A stretch of DNA of 64,000 nt from Christiangramia oceanisediminis (GCF_022570735.2 NZ_JANCNS010000002.1:248001-312000); one strand, 5' to 3'; positions 27,659 to 36,959 are shown, counted from the stretch's first letter. Numbers and translations are program-made. The notes: a model not told the origin generated them from the letters alone.

Positions 27659-29371
27659 ATGAATCACAGCTTTAAGATCCTAATCTGCTTCCTGGTTTTT
27701 AACCTTTCGCATGCATTAATTTATGCCCAGGCTGGACGCATCCCCGTTCCGGCTGAAAATGGAATGGTGGTAAGCAGTCATCACCTGGCTTCCGATGTTG
27801 GTCGCGAAATTTTAAAGCAGGGAGGTTCAGCAGTTGATGCTTCGGTGGCCACAGCATTTGCACTTGCGGTAACATTGCCCGCTGCGGGAAATATTGGCGG
27901 AGGCGGGTTCCTGATCTACCATGGGAGCAATGGCGAGACCACTAGTTTCAATTTCCGTGAAAAAGCCCCGCTGGCCGCGACCAGGGAAATGTACCTGGGT
28001 CAGAACGGGAAAGTAAAAGACAATTCCAACCACGAGGGAATTCTTTCAGTAGGCGTACCAGGCACAGTGGCCGGGTTGTATAAAGCACACCAGAAATATG
28101 GAAAACTGGACTGGAAAGATCTTGTTCAGCCAGCTGTAGATCTTGCTGAAAAGGGTTTCCAGGTAAGCCAGCCAATCGCCGGATTCTCAAATATGCTGAA
28201 GCGGTACGAAAATGAGTATCCAACCACAGCAGCGGTTTTCCTGAAAAAAGATGGCAGTCCCTATAAAGATGGTGACCTTCTAATCCAGAAGGATCTAGCT
28301 GAAACCCTTAAACGGATACGGGACGAAGGACCAGACGGATTTTACAAAGGAAAGACGGCCGATCTAATTGCCAATTTTATGAAAAAAGAGGGTGGGCTTA
28401 TTATCAAGGAGGACCTGTTGAAATATGAAGCTGAGGAATTAAACCCGGTTAAAGGAAACTATCGCGGTTATGACATTATTAGCATGCCACCTCCAAGTTC
28501 CGGCGGGGTAGCTCTTATTGAAATGCTGAATATATTGGAGGGTTTTGACCTCAAAAAGGCCGGGCATAATTCGGCTAAAAGCCTGCATTATTTAACCGAA
28601 GCTATGAGGCGTGCATACGCCGACAGGGCCCAATATCTTGGCGATCCAGATTTCAATTCAGGCATGCCAATCGACGAGCTGATCTCAAAGCAATACGCCG
28701 ATCAATTAAGAAAAAATATACAGGAAGACAGGGCTTCTGTAAGTGATTCTGCAAAATTCAATAAAGCACATCTCGCTTATGAAAGTCCTGAAACCACGCA
28801 TCTCTCGGTGCTGGATTCAGAAGGAAATGCTGTATCCCTTACTTACACCCTTGAACAGTCTTATGGTTCTAAGATCGTTGTAGAGGGAGCGGGTTTTTTA
28901 CTGAATAACGAAATGGGAGATTTTAATGCGATCCCAGGTTATACCGATACCAAGGGAAGAATAGGTACAGAACCCAATCAAATAGAGCCTGAAAAACGGA
29001 TGTTATCGAGTATGACTCCTACCATTGTCGCAAAAGACGGCAAGCCTTATATCATTATTGGCACTCCCGGTGGTAGAACTATTATAAATACTGTGCTCCA
29101 GGTAATCGTGAATAGCATTGACCATGAGATGGATATCGCCCTGGCCATCGAATCTCCCAGGATGCATCACCAGTGGCTTCCAGATACCAGTTATTTTGAA
29201 GAATGGGGCTTTTCACCTGATACCGAGCGTATCTACCAGGAAATGGGTCATGAGATCATAAAACGATGGAGCCAGGGTAGTGCGATGGGGATCATGATAG
29301 ATTCAAAGGAAAACCTGATATTCGGTGCTGCCGATTCCAGGAGTTATGATGGAAAGGCTTCGGGTTATTAA
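27659..29371 (+). CDS. ggt: Gamma-glutamyltransferase, periplasmic
   Basis: 570 residues. A signal peptide ends near residue 24 (YAQAGR). The precursor should cleave itself before Thr379 (TTHLSV), whose hydroxyl becomes the nucleophile of the small subunit. NIGGGGFLIYH, FREKAP, and the C-terminal GTPGGRTIINTVLQVI are family landmarks. It hydrolyses or transfers the gamma-glutamyl group of glutathione and related peptides in the periplasm. It converges with the pseudouridine synthase gene, the two ends overlapping by 4 bp. Confidence 0.95.
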   Translation: MNHSFKILICFLVFNLSHALIYAQAGRIPVPAENGMVVSSHHLASDVGREILKQGGSAVDASVATAFALAVTLPAAGNIGGGGFLIYHGSNGETTSFNFREKAPLAATREMYLGQNGKVKDNSNHEGILSVGVPGTVAGLYKAHQKYGKLDWKDLVQPAVDLAEKGFQVSQPIAGFSNMLKRYENEYPTTAAVFLKKDGSPYKDGDLLIQKDLAETLKRIRDEGPDGFYKGKTADLIANFMKKEGGLIIKEDLLKYEAEELNPVKGNYRGYDIISMPPPSSGGVALIEMLNILEGFDLKKAGHNSAKSLHYLTEAMRRAYADRAQYLGDPDFNSGMPIDELISKQYADQLRKNIQEDRASVSDSAKFNKAHLAYESPETTHLSVLDSEGNAVSLTYTLEQSYGSKIVVEGAGFLLNNEMGDFNAIPGYTDTKGRIGTEPNQIEPEKRMLSSMTPTIVAKDGKPYIIIGTPGGRTIINTVLQVIVNSIDHEMDIALAIESPRMHHQWLPDTSYFEEWGFSPDTERIYQEMGHEIIKRWSQGSAMGIMIDSKENLIFGAADSRSYDGKASGY

Positions 29372-29940
29372 AGATTAACTTTTTCTATTTCCCGCACTTC
29401 TCCGGCCTGCATCCCGTCTAGTTTTTCATTACCAATTCGAACACGAATCAGCCTAAGCGTAGGGAAGCCTACCACAGCTGTCATTTTCTTTACCTGGCGG
29501 AATTTTCCTTCGGTTAAGGTGATGCTTATCCAGCTGGTGGCGCCATGTCGCTCATCCCTTATCTTTTTTGCTCGTTCCGGAAATTGCGGAAGGCGCTTCA
29601 GTTTTTCAGCTTTACAGGGAAGGGTTTTATATTTTTTACCATTGATGCTGATCTCAACGCCCTGCTGAAGCTGTGCGATTGCTTCCGGCGTAATGCTTCC
29701 ATCAACCTGAACATAGTATTCCTTTTCAGAATTCCCTGCGGTGATCTTAGTGCTTAACTTTCCATTTGTGGTAAGTAATAACAGGCCTTCAGAATCTTTG
29801 TCCAGGCGGCCAATGGCCATGCATCCTTCGGGAAAATCATAAAGCTCACCAAGCAATTGATGCTTGCCGGCCTTCTTCTGGTTGGTGATGAACTGGCTAA
29901 GATATCCGTAGGGTTTGTATATTTTGAAATGCCGGTGCAT
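29368..29940 (-). CDS. rluE: RluE-type 23S rRNA pseudouridine synthase
   Basis: 190 residues, RsuA/RluE family without an S4 domain. It begins with the family block FKIYKPYGYLSQF and has the catalytic aspartate in GRLDKDSEGLLLLT. ITLTEGKFRQVKKM and RVRIGN follow as usual. E. coli RluE modifies U2457 of 23S rRNA; the same target is likely but not proven. Its 3' end overlaps ggt by 4 bp. Confidence 0.88.
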   Translation of the reverse strand: MHRHFKIYKPYGYLSQFITNQKKAGKHQLLGELYDFPEGCMAIGRLDKDSEGLLLLTTNGKLSTKITAGNSEKEYYVQVDGSITPEAIAQLQQGVEISINGKKYKTLPCKAEKLKRLPQFPERAKKIRDERHGATSWISITLTEGKFRQVKKMTAVVGFPTLRLIRVRIGNEKLDGMQAGEVREIEKVNL

Positions 29941-29950
29941 GTGCCGAAAT

Positions 29951-29986
29951 TAAACAAAAATTCCTCCCTGTAAAAAGGAGGAATTT
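29951..29986 (-). terminator. Terminator after the amidohydrolase gene
   Basis: A 10-bp stem (AAATTCCTCC at 29958-29967 with GGAGGAATTT at 29977-29986) has a 9-nt loop. On the minus strand it is followed by TTTTTGTTTA. It lies between the amidohydrolase stop and the rluE start. Confidence 0.8.
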
Positions 29987-30008
29987 ATAACCTGTAATTT
30001 GTTTCAAT

Positions 30009-31568
30009 TTAATCCATTCCTGGCTGTGTGATCCTGAAATCTTCTTCTTCCTTGGCCTTTTCAACCATCTGTTCTACTTCGTTGAGAAGTCCCTTGGAAT
30101 CGTAAATAATACCGTCTTTAATGGTATATTTTACTCCACCAACGCGTACCACCTCGTTGTCTTCGGTGAGTTTGATCGCGCCGGTCCCATAGAGAACCTT
30201 AAAATTCTGAAGCGGATTTTCTTCCACGATCACGAAATCGGCAAGTTTACCAGGTTCAACAGTTCCGAGTTTATCTTCCATTCCAATTGCTTCGGCACCA
30301 TTCAGGGTAGCCGCTCGAATCACTTCCAGAGGGTGAAAGCCTGCTTCACGGAGCAATTCCAATTCTCTCACATAGGCAAAGCCATACAGCTGAAAGATGA
30401 AACCTGAATCAGACCCCGTTGTAACTCTTCCGCCACGATTTTTATAATCATTCACGAACTGCATCCAGATCCTGAAATTCTCTCTCCAGGCCACCTCTTC
30501 TTCGGTGCCCCAGTAATGCCAGTAAGATCCATGTGATATTTTGCTGGGTTGGTAAAATTTCCAGAGCGAGGGCAGGGTATAGGTTTCATGCCACTCAGCT
30601 CTTCGGGCTCTCATCAGGTCCCGGCTGGCTTCATAGATATTGAAGGTAGGATCCAGGGTAAAATCCAAAGCCAGCAGCGTATCCATGGTCTGGTTCCAGT
30701 GCTCAGAACCCGGCTCGGTTGCCTGGGCCCAAAGTTTTCCTGCTTCAGCAAAGCGATGCTGCTCATTCTGGTAATTATAGTCAAGCGGATAATGCTGAAC
30801 AGTTTTATCGTCGAAAAGCGCTTCCGGAAGTCCATACCAGTGTTCCATACTGGTAAGACCGGCTTTAGCCGAATTCAGCACGTTCCAGCGGCCAACGCTC
30901 AACTGTGCATGATGCATGGCTGAACCTTTGCCTAATCTGGCATTCTCCTCGAGGGCTGCTTTCATGATCCCGGGAGCTGCGCCAAAGAACTTGATCCCAT
31001 CTGCACCGGCATCTGCATTTTTACGAACCCATTCCCTGGCTTCTTCAGGAGTGGTGATAGGCTTTTCGCTGCCATTTCCAAAAACGGTATAACTAATGAT
31101 CCTGGGCCCGGCCATTTCTTTATTTTCGATCTTTTTCTGAAGATCCTGCGTCCATTCAATTCCGGGACCGCCTACTTCTCGAACAGTAGTTACTCCGTGA
31201 GCCATCCACAATTTGAAAACGTATTCAGGTGTGGCTCCCTGGGCTTTGCCGCCAATATGTCCATGCATATCAATAAAACCTGGTAGCAGGTACATGCCAG
31301 TTGCGTCCAGTTCCTTGCCGCCATCCTTTAGTTTAGGCCTTGCTGATTCATTGATCTCTACGCCAGGGTAACCAACGTTATGAACACCGGTGATCTTATT
31401 ATTTTCAACGCTAATATCAACAGGGCCCATTGGTGGGGCGCCATTCCCGTTGATGAGGGTCACCCCTCGAATGATCAACTGGTTGAACGGGCCTTCCATA
31501 TGTTCCTGGCTATGGACCAACATGTTAATGGCCAGGAAAAAACTGCTTAGCAGGATTCGTTTTTTCAT
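30009..31568 (-). CDS. Secreted metal-dependent amidohydrolase
   Basis: 519 residues with a signal peptide (MKKRILLSSFFLAINMLVHS). The barrel metal site begins FIDMHGHIGG (HxH pair), followed by further metal-ligand regions (GSAMHHAQ, TTGSDSG) and the C-terminal beta segment PGKLADFVIVEENPL. Related secreted enzymes include imidazolonepropionase-like and Xaa-Pro dipeptidase-like hydrolases; the substrate cannot be assigned. It is followed on the same strand by rluE after a terminator, and lies 37 bp after the M3 peptidase gene, so it may be co-transcribed with that peptidase. Confidence 0.88.
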   Translation of the reverse strand: MKKRILLSSFFLAINMLVHSQEHMEGPFNQLIIRGVTLINGNGAPPMGPVDISVENNKITGVHNVGYPGVEINESARPKLKDGGKELDATGMYLLPGFIDMHGHIGGKAQGATPEYVFKLWMAHGVTTVREVGGPGIEWTQDLQKKIENKEMAGPRIISYTVFGNGSEKPITTPEEAREWVRKNADAGADGIKFFGAAPGIMKAALEENARLGKGSAMHHAQLSVGRWNVLNSAKAGLTSMEHWYGLPEALFDDKTVQHYPLDYNYQNEQHRFAEAGKLWAQATEPGSEHWNQTMDTLLALDFTLDPTFNIYEASRDLMRARRAEWHETYTLPSLWKFYQPSKISHGSYWHYWGTEEEVAWRENFRIWMQFVNDYKNRGGRVTTGSDSGFIFQLYGFAYVRELELLREAGFHPLEVIRAATLNGAEAIGMEDKLGTVEPGKLADFVIVEENPLQNFKVLYGTGAIKLTEDNEVVRVGGVKYTIKDGIIYDSKGLLNEVEQMVEKAKEEEDFRITQPGMD

Positions 31569-31605
31569 GCTTCGATTTTAGAGGATATTTATGGATTTTA
31601 GGATC

Positions 31606-33753
31606 TTAGTTTTCATCGGGAACAGGAAATCCGCGATCTCGCATCAAAGCATCGATCTCGGCATCACGACCTCTGAATTTCTTATAGGCTTCAGCCGGAT
31701 CCATTGCATTCCTTGGAGCGAAAAGATAATCCACCAGTTTCCTGGCAACCTCCTTATCGTAGAATCCTCCGGGAGCTTCTGCGAAAGCTTCCGAAGCATC
31801 AGAAGTAAGAACATCAGCCCACAAATACCCGTAATAACCGGCGGCATATCCTTCACCGGAAAAAACATGGCCAAAATGCGGACTCCTGTGTCTCATCACG
31901 ATCTCTTCAGGCATATTCAATTCTTCGAGCGTATTCTTTTCGAATTCCACAGGGTCGATATTTTCAGGATCGGTGGTGTGATATTTCAGGTCCATGATGG
32001 CTGAGGCTAGAAATTCGGTCGTGGCAAAGCCCTGGTTAAAGGTAGACGCCTTTTTGATCTTCTCCACCAGTTCATCAGGGATCACTTCATCGGTTTCATG
32101 ATGTCTCAGGAACTGGTTGATCACCTTATCGGTAGAAAGCCATCTTTCGAGCAGCTGAGACTGGAATTCGGTATAATCGCGAACACCGCTATTTAAAGTG
32201 GGGTACTTGATATCTGCGGAAAGAAAATGCAGCGCATGACCAAATTCGTGAAAAAAGGTTTCGGCATCATCCCATGAAACCAGAACCGGTTCTCCGGGAG
32301 CCGGCTCGATGAAATTGGAATTATTGGAAGCAAGGACCGCGGCTCCGCCTTCCAGTTCGTTGTAGCTTCTGTAGGTCGTTGCCCATGCACCCGATCTTTT
32401 TCCCTGCCTGGCATACGGGTCGAGGTACCAAAGTCCTACGAGTTCCCCGGAATCCTTATCGGTTACTTCCCATACTTTTACATCTTCATGGAATACAGGA
32501 ACGCTTCCTTGTTCAACAGGGCTGAAATCGAAGTTGAACAACTCTCCTGCAGTGAAGAATAAAGCCTGGGTAAGATTGCCTAATTCCAGGTATTGTTTCA
32601 CTTCTTCGCTGTCCAGGTCGTACTTCTGCTGTCTTACTTTTTCAGCATAGAATCTATAATCCCATGGTTTAATGGTGATACCGGCATTCTCCTGGTCGGC
32701 TATTTTTTGCATATCGGCAACTTCTTCTTCAACTCGTGCTAGGGCAGCCGGCCATACCTTCATCATCAGGTCCATGGCATTTTCAGGATTCTTGGCCATC
32801 CTGTTCTGCAAGCGCCATTGCGCATAATTATCATAACCCAGCAGTTCCACGCGCTCATCTCTTAGCTTAAGAATTTCAGAGATGATCTCGTTGTTATCGA
32901 ATTCATCCTGGTTATCACCACGTGAATAATAGGTTTTCCATACTTTTTCTCTCAAGTCCCTTTCGGTGGAATAAGTAAGAAACGGATCCATGGAAGAACG
33001 GGTGTTGGTTACTGCGTACTTGCCATCCTCACCCCTGGATTCAGCTGCATTGGCAGCCGATTTTACGTAGGATTCCGGTAAACCTCCAAGCTGATCCTCG
33101 TCCAGGTAAAGCACATAATTTTCTTCATCTGAAAGGACATTATTAGAAAACTTGGTATAAAGTTCTGATAGTTGTTTGTTGATCTCGGCATAGCGCTTCT
33201 TATCCTCAGCTGAAAGATCTGCACCCTGCATGGCAAATTCTTCGTATATAAGGTCGATCACTCGTTGTTCAGCCTCTGGAAGCGGATTTTCTTTTGAGTC
33301 TTCGTAAACCGTTTTGATCCTTTGGAAAAGTTTCTCGTTCTGGCTGATCTTTGAAGAATATTCAGAGATCTCTGGCGCCAGTTCTTTTTGAACTTCCCTG
33401 AACTCCGGGCTTGAAACATTACTGCTGTAGATGCCATAATAGGTAAAGGCCCGCTCCAGTTCCTTGCCCGCCTTTTCCATAGGGACTATCGTGTTTTCGA
33501 AAGTTGGGACTTCCTCGTTATTGGCAATGCGTTCGATATCATCTAAATGAAGCTGCATGGCCTTTCTCATGGCTGGCTTTACATATTCTACTTTCATCTG
33601 GTCGAAGGCAGGAACGCCTCCATAGGGACCGGTCCATTCGGCTAGCAGGGGATTATCCATAGTTTCGTTTTCTTTGTTTTCTACATTTTTGCCACAGGCA
33701 ATAACAGCCACAATGCTGGTGAGGGCAAAAGATCTTTTGAATATTCGATTCAT
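31606..33753 (-). CDS. dcp: M3-family oligopeptidase (peptidyl-dipeptidase Dcp-like), lipoprotein
   Basis: 715 residues. The N-terminus has a lipoprotein signal with Cys20 after VIA. The thimet/Dcp zinc motif HEFGHALH is at about residue 500, followed by the family block SGVRDYTEFQSQLLERW. YFAPRNAMDPAEAYKKFRGRD closes the helical bowl. Such enzymes remove dipeptides or cut short oligopeptides; the lipobox places this one at the envelope. It is followed by the amidohydrolase after 37 bp. The small-ORF unit with its own terminator lies upstream. Confidence 0.92.
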   Translation of the reverse strand: MNRIFKRSFALTSIVAVIACGKNVENKENETMDNPLLAEWTGPYGGVPAFDQMKVEYVKPAMRKAMQLHLDDIERIANNEEVPTFENTIVPMEKAGKELERAFTYYGIYSSNVSSPEFREVQKELAPEISEYSSKISQNEKLFQRIKTVYEDSKENPLPEAEQRVIDLIYEEFAMQGADLSAEDKKRYAEINKQLSELYTKFSNNVLSDEENYVLYLDEDQLGGLPESYVKSAANAAESRGEDGKYAVTNTRSSMDPFLTYSTERDLREKVWKTYYSRGDNQDEFDNNEIISEILKLRDERVELLGYDNYAQWRLQNRMAKNPENAMDLMMKVWPAALARVEEEVADMQKIADQENAGITIKPWDYRFYAEKVRQQKYDLDSEEVKQYLELGNLTQALFFTAGELFNFDFSPVEQGSVPVFHEDVKVWEVTDKDSGELVGLWYLDPYARQGKRSGAWATTYRSYNELEGGAAVLASNNSNFIEPAPGEPVLVSWDDAETFFHEFGHALHFLSADIKYPTLNSGVRDYTEFQSQLLERWLSTDKVINQFLRHHETDEVIPDELVEKIKKASTFNQGFATTEFLASAIMDLKYHTTDPENIDPVEFEKNTLEELNMPEEIVMRHRSPHFGHVFSGEGYAAGYYGYLWADVLTSDASEAFAEAPGGFYDKEVARKLVDYLFAPRNAMDPAEAYKKFRGRDAEIDALMRDRGFPVPDEN

Positions 33754-33830
33754 CAGGTAAAATTTGAAGATAGGCGGGAATATACGAACATTTCAAATTC
33801 CGGGAAAGCATGGAACAGAGGAATGGCTAT

Positions 33831-33864
33831 GAAAGAAATATCCCGGATTGATGAGACCCGGGAT
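33831..33864 (-). terminator. Terminator-like hairpin ending the small-ORF unit
   Basis: ATCCCGG (33840-33846) pairs with CCGGGAT (33858-33864), 7 bp around an 11-nt loop. On the minus strand the tail reads ATTTCTTTC. It lies upstream of the M3 peptidase start at 33753 and downstream of the three tiny ORFs, which suggests a separate short transcript. Confidence 0.5.
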
Positions 33865-33935
33865 ACCAGTGATGAATACAGATGTTATGTTTGAATCGAA
33901 TTTTAATAACTAAGATGTGGGTCCGGGTTTATTGA

Positions 33936-33992
33936 CTAATTCAACAGATAGGTTTTTATTGCTCGGGTATGAAAAGATTTTTTGCTTTCCAT
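33936..33992 (-). CDS. Tiny ORF C (18 aa) in the small-ORF unit
   Basis: Encodes MESKKSFHTRAIKTYLLN. It starts 20 bp downstream of a copy of the repeat ATTCATCAATCA (minus strand). It is basic and has no recognisable similarity. It is listed because it is the third ORF in a repeat-associated series; by itself it could be chance. Confidence 0.2.
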   Translation of the reverse strand: MESKKSFHTRAIKTYLLN

Positions 33993-34071
33993 TTCTTCCT
34001 AATGAAGATTGTGATTGATGAATGTTACCCCGTTTGGATTATAAATTACCTGGTTAAACCCGGACGTACAC

Positions 34072-34176
34072 CTAATAGCTCCTAATCACAACGGTCTCTG
34101 CCAGTCTATTTAAGCCAATGCCGTTGTGCATTGCTCTAGGCTTTTGCCTGATGTGGGCTTTTAAGATCGCTTTCAT
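34072..34176 (-). CDS. Tiny ORF B (34 aa) in the small-ORF unit
   Basis: Encodes a basic 34-residue peptide beginning MKAILKAHIRQKPRAMHNG and ending VVIRSY. The start codon overlaps the end of the ATTCATCAATCA repeat. It shares a loose pattern with ORF A: an R, then NG, then NR. I recognise no family. It might be a small protein or peptide precursor, or the region may be a structured RNA: CAACGG and CCGTTG (about 34089-34126) can pair across the ORF. Confidence 0.35.
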   Translation of the reverse strand: MKAILKAHIRQKPRAMHNGIGLNRLAETVVIRSY

Positions 34177-34199
34177 GATTGATGAATTTTGATGATGAT

Positions 34200-34337
34200 T
34201 TATACACCGAACTTTCTTCGGTTATACCAACAGCTTCTGCCGTTAGAGGATCGCTGGTTCATGAATGGTTTGTGATGTGTTAAGTCTCCTTCGTTTGATG
34301 AACCGAAATTTGAACTGATGTTTGAAAAAATTGCCAT
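34200..34337 (-). CDS. Tiny ORF A (45 aa) in the small-ORF unit
   Basis: Encodes a 45-residue peptide beginning MAIFSNISSNFGSSNEGD, with a basic C-terminal part (NQRSSNGRSCWYNRRKFGV) holding one Cys and one Trp. It starts 20 bp after a copy of the repeat. ACCGAA/TTCGGT (34206-34222) forms a hairpin at its 3' end. No family was recognised. The serine- and asparagine-rich front and basic tail resemble a leader-core layout, which is only a suggestion. Confidence 0.35.
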   Translation of the reverse strand: MAIFSNISSNFGSSNEGDLTHHKPFMNQRSSNGRSCWYNRRKFGV

Positions 34338-34339
34338 GA

Positions 34340-34596
34340 TGAATAAATTTTAGTTATTGATTGATGATTATTATTTCGGGGGGAGTACTGAATTTTCAAG
34401 AACTTTTTTGGGGCAATTTTCAGTTTTTCAGGGGGGTGATTAGAATACTACTTCTAATTTCTATTGCTAAAGTACTGTTATTTAACCTGCTGCGAAAGGG
34501 GATAATTCCCCTAAATGAATATTTATAACAAAAATTTATAAAAACCTTAGAATCTTAAGGGATTAATTATAGGTATTTTAAAGCAAAAATTTAATC
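34340..34596 (+). other. AT-rich regulatory spacer upstream of wrbA
   Basis: No gene is seen. It contains several short palindromes: GGGGATAATTCCCC (about 34499-34512), TTAGAA-N6-TTCTAA (about 34440-34458) and the imperfect CCTTAGAATCTTAAGG just upstream of wrbA. They could be operators or transcript hairpins. The AraC-family gene next to wrbA is one candidate regulator. Confidence 0.35.
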
Positions 34597-35202
34597 ATGG
34601 AAAAATTGAAACTAGCAGTAATTTATTACAGTGCCACTGGTACTAACCATCAAATGGCCAAGTGGGCAACAGAAGCAGCCAAAAAGCTCGGAGATCACGA
34701 AGTGAAAATGTTGCGGGTGGAAGAAACAGCGCCTTCTGAAGCTATTGCTCAAAACGAGGAATGGAAAAAACATCTTGAAAGCACAAAAGATGTCCCTACC
34801 GCTTCTGTAGACGACCTGGATTGGGCCGATGCATATATATTCAGTGTGCCAACTCGGTACGGTAACCTTCCTAACCAATTCAAATCCCTGATCGATTCAA
34901 CCGGGCAGCTATGGTTTAATGGAAAACTGGTAAATAAAGTGGTGAGCGGGATGACCAGTGCACAAAACCCACACGGAGGTCAGGAAACCACCTTATTATC
35001 TTTATATAAAACCATGTTCCACTGGGGAGCAATCGTGGTACCACCTTCTTATACAGACCAGTCTATCTTTGATGCGGGAGGAAATCCATACGGAGTGAGT
35101 GTCTCCAAGGGACAGTTGAATGAAAAAGTACAAAAGGCCGTAGAACACCAGGTTAAAAGAACCTTAGAGGTTGCTACCTGGGTTAAGAAAGGTAAGTCCT
35201 AA
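34597..35202 (+). CDS. wrbA: WrbA-type NAD(P)H:quinone oxidoreductase
   Basis: 201 residues, flavodoxin fold. The FMN phosphate loop is YYSATGTNHQMA, the second FMN loop VPTRYGNLPNQFKSLIDSTGQLW, and the third GMTSAQNPHGGQETTLLS, which is diagnostic for WrbA. It makes two-electron reductions of quinones, limiting redox cycling. It is monocistronic and converges with the AraC-family gene across a 22-bp gap. The palindrome-rich leader suggests regulated expression. Confidence 0.93.
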   Translation: MEKLKLAVIYYSATGTNHQMAKWATEAAKKLGDHEVKMLRVEETAPSEAIAQNEEWKKHLESTKDVPTASVDDLDWADAYIFSVPTRYGNLPNQFKSLIDSTGQLWFNGKLVNKVVSGMTSAQNPHGGQETTLLSLYKTMFHWGAIVVPPSYTDQSIFDAGGNPYGVSVSKGQLNEKVQKAVEHQVKRTLEVATWVKKGKS

Positions 35203-35224
35203 AAATCAGACTATTCAAGAACAA

Positions 35225-36247
35225 TTATCTAGCGGCATGTCTCACCAAAACATTGCGTGGAGATATGCCGTACTTCGCTTTAAATATTTTGGAGAAATAA
35301 CTTCGGCTGGATAATCCCAGCTCATAAACCACTTCACTCACATTCTTATTTCCGCTGGAAAGCATTTGCAGGGCTTTTGTAAGCCTTATGTCTCTTACAT
35401 ATGCGTTTACCGTCTTGCCATAGACTATTTGAAAAGCTTCCTGTAATTTATTGGAATTCATACCGGCAATTTTTGCGAGGGAATCTACCGTTCCGGCCTG
35501 AGCAAGATTCTCATTGATGTACTCTACCACTTTTTCCACAGATTTTAGATCCCTGTCTTTTAGATGTGTCTTGTAAAGACTTTCTCCTTCTTCCTTAAAA
35601 CGGGTAAGCATAAAACTGAGTATTTCAAGGGATTTTGCCCCTATAAAATTGACCCTTGGGAAGCCTTCGAGCTTACAATCCTTGATTTCCCTTATAATAT
35701 CAGCGGTTTTAGGACTAAAACTGCCGGTATCACAAATTCTGTTTTTAGCCTTTACGTCACTAAAAATCTTGTAATAGATAGGTTCAAGCTGGTTGAGGTC
35801 AAAAGAAAAGTATTGCTGAAATTTGAGTCGGTCTATTTCCAGGTAACATAAAGTGAAACAGGTATTCTTTTTAAACACCAGATTATGCGTTTCAGCTTCT
35901 TTTGGAGCGGCAATCAGGTATTGATGATCATCAAGATGGACCATATCTTCTGCATTCAGAAAATAACTGTCTACTTCTCCTTCAATACAGTATAGGAACC
36001 GAATCGGGTTAACGGTAGGAAGCGAAACTTTCAATTTTAAGTTTTCGTGAAAGTTGCATTTATAGGTATATAAGCCAATTCCATTGGGGAAATTAATACC
36101 CTCGATATAACCCTCACCAATATTTGAAGGAATGTCAAGGTGGTATTCTCCAAGATTTTCGCTGTAGTCTAATTCGAAATTTTTGGCTAATTCTGGTATG
36201 AAATCTTCTACATCATTTAACTCCAAATGATATGTTTCCATTTCCAA
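35225..36247 (-). CDS. AraC-family transcriptional regulator
   Basis: 340 residues. The C-terminal 100 residues form the double helix-turn-helix of the family: first helix pair DSLAKIAGMNSNKLQEAF, second NVSEVVYELGLSSRSYFSKIFKAKYGISP. The N-terminal 230 residues are a sensory region of mixed strands with a cupin-like look, as in YesN/PchR-type regulators; the ligand is unknown. The gene converges with wrbA. Its own upstream region (36248-36491) separates it from a divergent membrane-protein gene. Confidence 0.9.
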   Translation of the reverse strand: MEMETYHLELNDVEDFIPELAKNFELDYSENLGEYHLDIPSNIGEGYIEGINFPNGIGLYTYKCNFHENLKLKVSLPTVNPIRFLYCIEGEVDSYFLNAEDMVHLDDHQYLIAAPKEAETHNLVFKKNTCFTLCYLEIDRLKFQQYFSFDLNQLEPIYYKIFSDVKAKNRICDTGSFSPKTADIIREIKDCKLEGFPRVNFIGAKSLEILSFMLTRFKEEGESLYKTHLKDRDLKSVEKVVEYINENLAQAGTVDSLAKIAGMNSNKLQEAFQIVYGKTVNAYVRDIRLTKALQMLSSGNKNVSEVVYELGLSSRSYFSKIFKAKYGISPRNVLVRHAAR

Positions 36248-36491
36248 ATCGTTAGTGTTTGTTAAAAGTTAAGGTTTTTAAAGTTAACTGCTGAGGCTGA
36301 TACTTCCCGTATATGTGGAGTTAAACTTATACTAAAAAGGCAGTCGAAATTTTTTAAAGTTCTGAATATCAATAAATAAGGGTTATTTTCCCCTGTTTTG
36401 GTTTTACTTTACAACCTATCTTAGTACTGTTTAATTTTTGATAGCCCAGTTATTCTACCATGTCTTTATTCATCATTTAAAGACAAGTATC

Positions 36492-36947
36492 ATGGTCTCA
36501 TCAACTAAAGTTACCAGACATTCGATTATTAAGGACCTGAAGGGGAGTGCCAGACAGCATTATCCAACACCTCAGGATCTTAATCCAGTGAACTCTAAAT
36601 TCTCCAGGGGAGTTAAAAAGACGAAAGGTTTTATAAAGGAAGTTGCATCGCTGCTAACCACCTCCAGCGTAACCGCACTTACCGTCTTCGGGCTTGAAAT
36701 TTCCCTGCTTAACGGATTGTTGTTAGGTTTGATCATCACCTTACTGGTAGTAGGATTTTTTAAACCTATCTATTTAACTCTAAGCGCCCTGGGAGCTGTT
36801 TTCCTGGTCTTAATTACCGCTAATAAGCTGGTGGAGTATGGCATCTATTTTATAAAACAGCTTATTCTATTCTTCAACCTGAGGGATGGGGCATTTATGG
36901 AAAATAGTGTAATGGCCGTAATTGACCAGTATATTAGCCTGGTTTAA
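36492..36947 (+). CDS. Small membrane protein of unknown function
   Basis: About 151 residues starting MVSSTKVTRHS; this is the first ATG in frame, and the frame upstream opens only with TTG. A basic soluble N-terminal 50 residues is followed by two or three closely spaced hydrophobic helices (about 58-115) and an amphipathic tail. I recognise no family. It converges with the ABC permease gene, 12 bp apart. Confidence 0.6.
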   Translation: MVSSTKVTRHSIIKDLKGSARQHYPTPQDLNPVNSKFSRGVKKTKGFIKEVASLLTTSSVTALTVFGLEISLLNGLLLGLIITLLVVGFFKPIYLTLSALGAVFLVLITANKLVEYGIYFIKQLILFFNLRDGAFMENSVMAVIDQYISLV

Positions 36948-36959
36948 TTGTGCATAATT

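Larger units (their letters stand above)
34012..34368 (-). repeat. Three copies of a 12-nt direct repeat (ATTCATCAATCA)
   Basis: Read on the minus strand, ATTCATCAATCA occurs at 34012-34023 and 34176-34187, and ATCATCAATCA at 34358-34368. The spacings are 164 and about 182 bp. Each copy lies at or within about 20 bp upstream of one of the tiny ORFs, giving a repeat-plus-ORF unit. Confidence 0.6.

Noticed and set aside
33969-34086. 38-codon plus-strand frame (MKRFFAFHFFLMKIVIDEC...) across the small-ORF unit
   Set aside because: The repeats and the terminator polarity favour the minus strand; the frame could still be real, so it is noted here.
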